Part shown: piece by piece, positions 13,505 through 15,307 of the stretch
Numbering within the stretch: position 1 is the stretch's first letter
How the letters are laid out: the number at the start of each line of letters is the position of its first letter
Source: Pseudomonadota bacterium
Lineage (GTDB): Bacteria; Pseudomonadota; Alphaproteobacteria; Rhizobiales; Beijerinckiaceae
Length of the DNA: 15,307 nt
Assembly (NCBI GenBank): GCA_023386155.1
Contig: JAEWKH010000145.1
Location: forward strand, 1-15,307
Direction: 5' to 3'
Notes under the pieces: generated by a model
Databases searched by the model: none
What the model was told of the DNA's origin: nothing
The model's input: only the letters and a program-made list of their open reading frames with translations
Program-made: the position numbers and the translations under genes

Positions 13505-13582
13505 GCTTCACCCCGCGTGCATGGATCGTTATAGGTCACGCCTCTTCGCGTTGCGCAATGCCCCCATGGGCCGGAGCCATCC
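13505..13582. promoter_or_regulatory. Divergent cobS/cobT promoter region
   Basis: This 78-bp gap must drive both genes. TATAAC on the minus strand (13529-13534 region) with TTGCGC 19 bases upstream could serve cobS; TATAGG (13530-13535) with TTCACC (13508-13513) could serve cobT. Both are weak matches. GGAG at about 13573-13576 is the ribosome site for cobT. The space is too small for a cobalamin riboswitch and I see no B12-box-like sequence. Confidence 0.35.
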
Positions 13583-14608
13583 ATGTCTGATGCCGTGTCC
13601 TCACCTTTCGACGATATCCGCCGCCTGATCACGACCATGCCCGGTCCGGACGAGGCCGCCGTCGAGGCCGTGCGGCTGCGAGACGGGCAGCTCACCAAGC
13701 CGGCCGGAAGCCTGGGACGCCTGGAGCGGATCGCCGAATGGCTCGCCGCCTGGCAGGCCAAGCCCACGCCCAGCGTCGACCGGCCGCTGGTCTGCGTCTT
13801 CGCCGCGAGCCATGGCGTCACCGCCAAGGGAGTCTCGGCGTTCCCCGCCGAGGTGAACCGCCAGATGCTGGAGAACTTCGCGGCGGGTGGAGCGGCGATC
13901 AACCAGATCTGCGCCGCCTACGGGCTCGGCTTCAAGGTCTTCGACCTCGCCATCGACATGCCGACCGGGGACATCACCGAAGCGGACGCCATGGACGAGA
14001 AGGCCTGCGTCGCCACCATGGCCTTCGGCATGGAGGCGATTGCCGGCGGCACCGATCTTCTCGCCATCGGGGAAATGGGCATCGGCAACACCACCGTCGC
14101 GGCCGCGATCTACACGGCGCTCTACGGAGGGCCGGCCGCGCACTGGGTCGGGCGCGGCACGGGCGTGGACGATGAGGGCCTCAGGCGCAAGGTGGCGGCG
14201 GTCGAGGCGGCCATCGCCCATCATGGCGACAACCTGAAGGACCCGCTCGAGGTGCTGCGCCGCGTCGGCGGGCGCGAGATCGCCGCCATGGCGGGCGCCA
14301 TTGTCGCCGCGCGCCTGCAGCGGATCCCGGTGGTGCTCGACGGCTACGTGGCGACCTCGGCGGCCGCCAGCCTTCACGCCATCCATCCCTCGACCATCGA
14401 CCATTGCATCGCGGGCCATCTCAGCGCGGAGGGCGCCCATCAGGACGTTCTGACCCGCCTGGGCAAGATCCCGCTTCTGGCGCTCGGCATGCGGCTCGGC
14501 GAGGGATCGGGCGCGGCGCTGGCCGCCGGCCTCGTGAAGGCAGCGGCTGCGGTGCACAAGGACATGGCGACCTTCGGGCAGGCGGGAGTCTCCGAGAGCC
14601 TGTCGTGA
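13583..14608 (+). CDS. cobT: Nicotinate-nucleotide-dimethylbenzimidazole phosphoribosyltransferase
   Basis: Makes alpha-ribazole 5'-phosphate from dimethylbenzimidazole and nicotinate mononucleotide, the lower-ligand activation step of cobalamin synthesis (CobU in the Pseudomonas scheme). It has 341 aa, the usual length. Signature blocks: LTKPAGSLGRLE (about 37-48), VFAASHGVTAKGVSAFP, GEMGIGNTTVAAA, VLDGYVATSAA and MRLGEGSGAALA with the catalytic glutamate E307. GGAG seven bases upstream supports the ATG at 13583. It is divergent from cobS, whose enzyme uses its product. The gene downstream starts inside the cobT stop codon (GTGA), so the two are cotranslated. Confidence 0.96.
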   Translation: MSDAVSSPFDDIRRLITTMPGPDEAAVEAVRLRDGQLTKPAGSLGRLERIAEWLAAWQAKPTPSVDRPLVCVFAASHGVTAKGVSAFPAEVNRQMLENFAAGGAAINQICAAYGLGFKVFDLAIDMPTGDITEADAMDEKACVATMAFGMEAIAGGTDLLAIGEMGIGNTTVAAAIYTALYGGPAAHWVGRGTGVDDEGLRRKVAAVEAAIAHHGDNLKDPLEVLRRVGGREIAAMAGAIVAARLQRIPVVLDGYVATSAAASLHAIHPSTIDHCIAGHLSAEGAHQDVLTRLGKIPLLALGMRLGEGSGAALAAGLVKAAAAVHKDMATFGQAGVSESLS

Positions 14609-15105
14609 GGTTCCGCCGCCGTTCCAGGTCCGGCGGGATCTCGTCCGTGATCATCGCCCTGGCGCTCGCCGGCGGGGCCGGGTTCGTGCTGAAGCCGAGC
14701 GGACGTTCTCTGGAGGGCAGGGCGCAGGTCACCGACGGCGACACGATCCGCATCGGCGAGACGCGCATCCGCCTCAAGGGAATCGACGCGCCAGAGCTGG
14801 CGCAGCGATGCTCCCGCTCCGGCCGATCCTATTCCTGCGGCGAGACCTCCCGCCGGGCGTTGATCGATCTCGTCTCCGGCGAGACGGTGCGCTGCCGCGC
14901 CACCGGCCGCGACCGCTACCAGCGGATCCTCGCCCGCTGCACCGTGAACGGACAGGACATCGGCGCGCGCATGGTGGAGGACGGCTGGGCCGTCTCCTAC
15001 GGGCGCGACTACGATTACGAGGAGACCCGGGCCCGCAGCCGTTCCGTCGGACTCTGGGAGGGCGCGTTCGAGCGCCCGCAGGACTGGCGCCGGGGGAATT
15101 CCTAG
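14605..15105 (+). CDS. Thermonuclease-family (staphylococcal nuclease-like) protein, membrane-anchored or secreted
   Basis: 166 aa from GTG 14605, overlapping the cobT stop by four bases. After a basic start (RFRRRSRSGG) comes one hydrophobic segment (about 12-30, ISSVIIALALAGGAGFVL) acting as a signal or anchor. The SNase-like OB domain follows: TDGDTIRIGETRIRLKGID APEL with the calcium-site aspartates, the R of RLKGID and the E of DAPEL matching the catalytic Arg and Glu, then RYQRILARC with the second catalytic Arg, and the C-terminal GLWEGAFERPQDWR typical of bacterial members. The key residues look intact, so a calcium-dependent nuclease is plausible; the substrate is unknown. An earlier start inside cobT is open but has no support. 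Its link to cobalamin synthesis is unclear. A palindromic repeat starts one base after the stop. Confidence 0.88.
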   Translation: MRFRRRSRSGGISSVIIALALAGGAGFVLKPSGRSLEGRAQVTDGDTIRIGETRIRLKGIDAPELAQRCSRSGRSYSCGETSRRALIDLVSGETVRCRATGRDRYQRILARCTVNGQDIGARMVEDGWAVSYGRDYDYEETRARSRSVGLWEGAFERPQDWRRGNS

Positions 15106-15196
15106 AGCATTTTTCGGCGAAGTGGATCCGGTCCGCCGTCAAAAATGCGGCAGCCCAAAGAAGAGAGATGATTCCACGCAAGTGGAAACAGCTCTA
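15106..15196. repeat. Dispersed palindromic repeat, copy 2 (partner at 9387)
   Basis: Starts directly after the nuclease stop. GCATTTTT (15107-15114) pairs perfectly with AAAAATGC (15141-15148), enclosing an imperfect palindrome CGGCGAAGTGGATCCGG... (15115-15138). A second hairpin TTCCAC-GCAA-GTGGAA (15172-15187) follows, as in copy 1. The copy ends in GCTCTAG, where the transposase reading frame stops. Both copies sit immediately downstream of a gene's stop codon. Confidence 0.82.
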
Positions 15197-15307
15197 GGTG
15201 TTTAGTCCCGGCATTTGGTGGAGCGGGTCGAGCCTGAAGCGTTGAGGCTCGGTTGTCCAGGTTTTGCAGATATGCTCGTAAGGCGTGAGGCCCTTCAGCG
15301 TCTTCAG
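15194..15307 (-). CDS. IS481-type transposase, C-terminal 37 residues (cut by window edge)
   Basis: Reading the minus strand from the window edge gives LKTLKGLTPYEHICKTWTTE, then PQRFRLDPLHQMPGLNT and a TAG stop at 15194-15196. The GLTPYE-ICKTW-PERF-LDP-H-PGLNT pattern is the C-terminal end of integrase-core (DDE) transposases of the IS481 group, which move by cut-and-paste or copy-out mechanisms. The catalytic residues lie outside the window. The stop codon falls in a CTAG that also ends the adjacent dispersed repeat, so the element may have inserted there. Confidence 0.85.
   Translation of the reverse strand: MKTLKGLTPYEHICKTWTTEPQRFRLDPLHQMPGLNT
15194..15307 (-). mobile_element. End of an IS481-family insertion sequence, partial
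   Basis: The transposase tail shows that an insertion sequence enters the window from the right. Its end is probably close to 15197, since the sequence beyond is repeat copy 2. The terminal inverted repeat cannot be verified because the other end is not present; GGTGTTTAGTCCCGGCATTT (15197-15216) is the expected terminal stretch. Confidence 0.6.

Noticed and set aside
12455..13534. Plus-strand 359-codon frame over cobS and DUF1289
   Set aside because: Very Arg/Gly/Asp-rich translation without family motifs; the minus-strand genes are clearly recognisable.
13505..13582. Cobalamin riboswitch between cobS and cobT
   Set aside because: Only 78 bp are available, too short, and no B12-box-like core is seen.

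Overview
The window looks like a chromosomal segment from a GC-rich alphaproteobacterium of the Hyphomicrobiales, most like Microvirga or Methylobacterium. The basis is protein style, high-GC codon use, compact operons, and several dispersed palindromic repeats of kinds I associate with that order. The assignment is by impression, not by database search.

Layout. At 1-794 (minus) is the N-terminal part of an RTX-type calcium-binding protein that runs off the left edge and is visibly less GC-rich than the rest. Divergent from it, 1035-7562 (plus) is a purine-degradation run: xdhA, xdhB and xdhC (xanthine dehydrogenase and its cofactor-insertion factor), then guaD (guanine deaminase, which makes xanthine), a lone ureE (urease nickel chaperone with a His-rich tail) and a YbaK-type Cys-tRNA(Pro) deacylase. 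After a 120-bp palindromic repeat comes dusA (tRNA dihydrouridine synthase).

8867-11606 is the least understood part. It has long AT-rich leaders, two small exported proteins built on Asn-Gly-Leu pentapeptide repeats with a shared C-terminal motif, a possible third broken copy, a 56-residue putative membrane peptide, and an exported protein resembling the ADYC family. I consider this the best candidate for an undescribed system.

11610-13504 (minus) holds cobS, a DUF1289 protein and a membrane-anchored retropepsin-like aspartic protease, probably one transcript. Divergently, cobT (plus) overlaps a secreted or anchored thermonuclease-like protein. CobS and CobT act in the lower-ligand assembly steps of cobalamin synthesis. 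The right edge has a second copy of a repeat also found at 9387, abutting the 3' end of an IS481-type transposase (minus) cut by the window.

How the genes fit together: GuaD and XDH convert guanine to xanthine and then urate. Later purine catabolism yields urea, which may explain the neighbouring ureE, although no urease genes are visible. Two proteins, XdhB and the aspartic protease, appear to have dispersed repeats translated in frame within their N-terminal regions.
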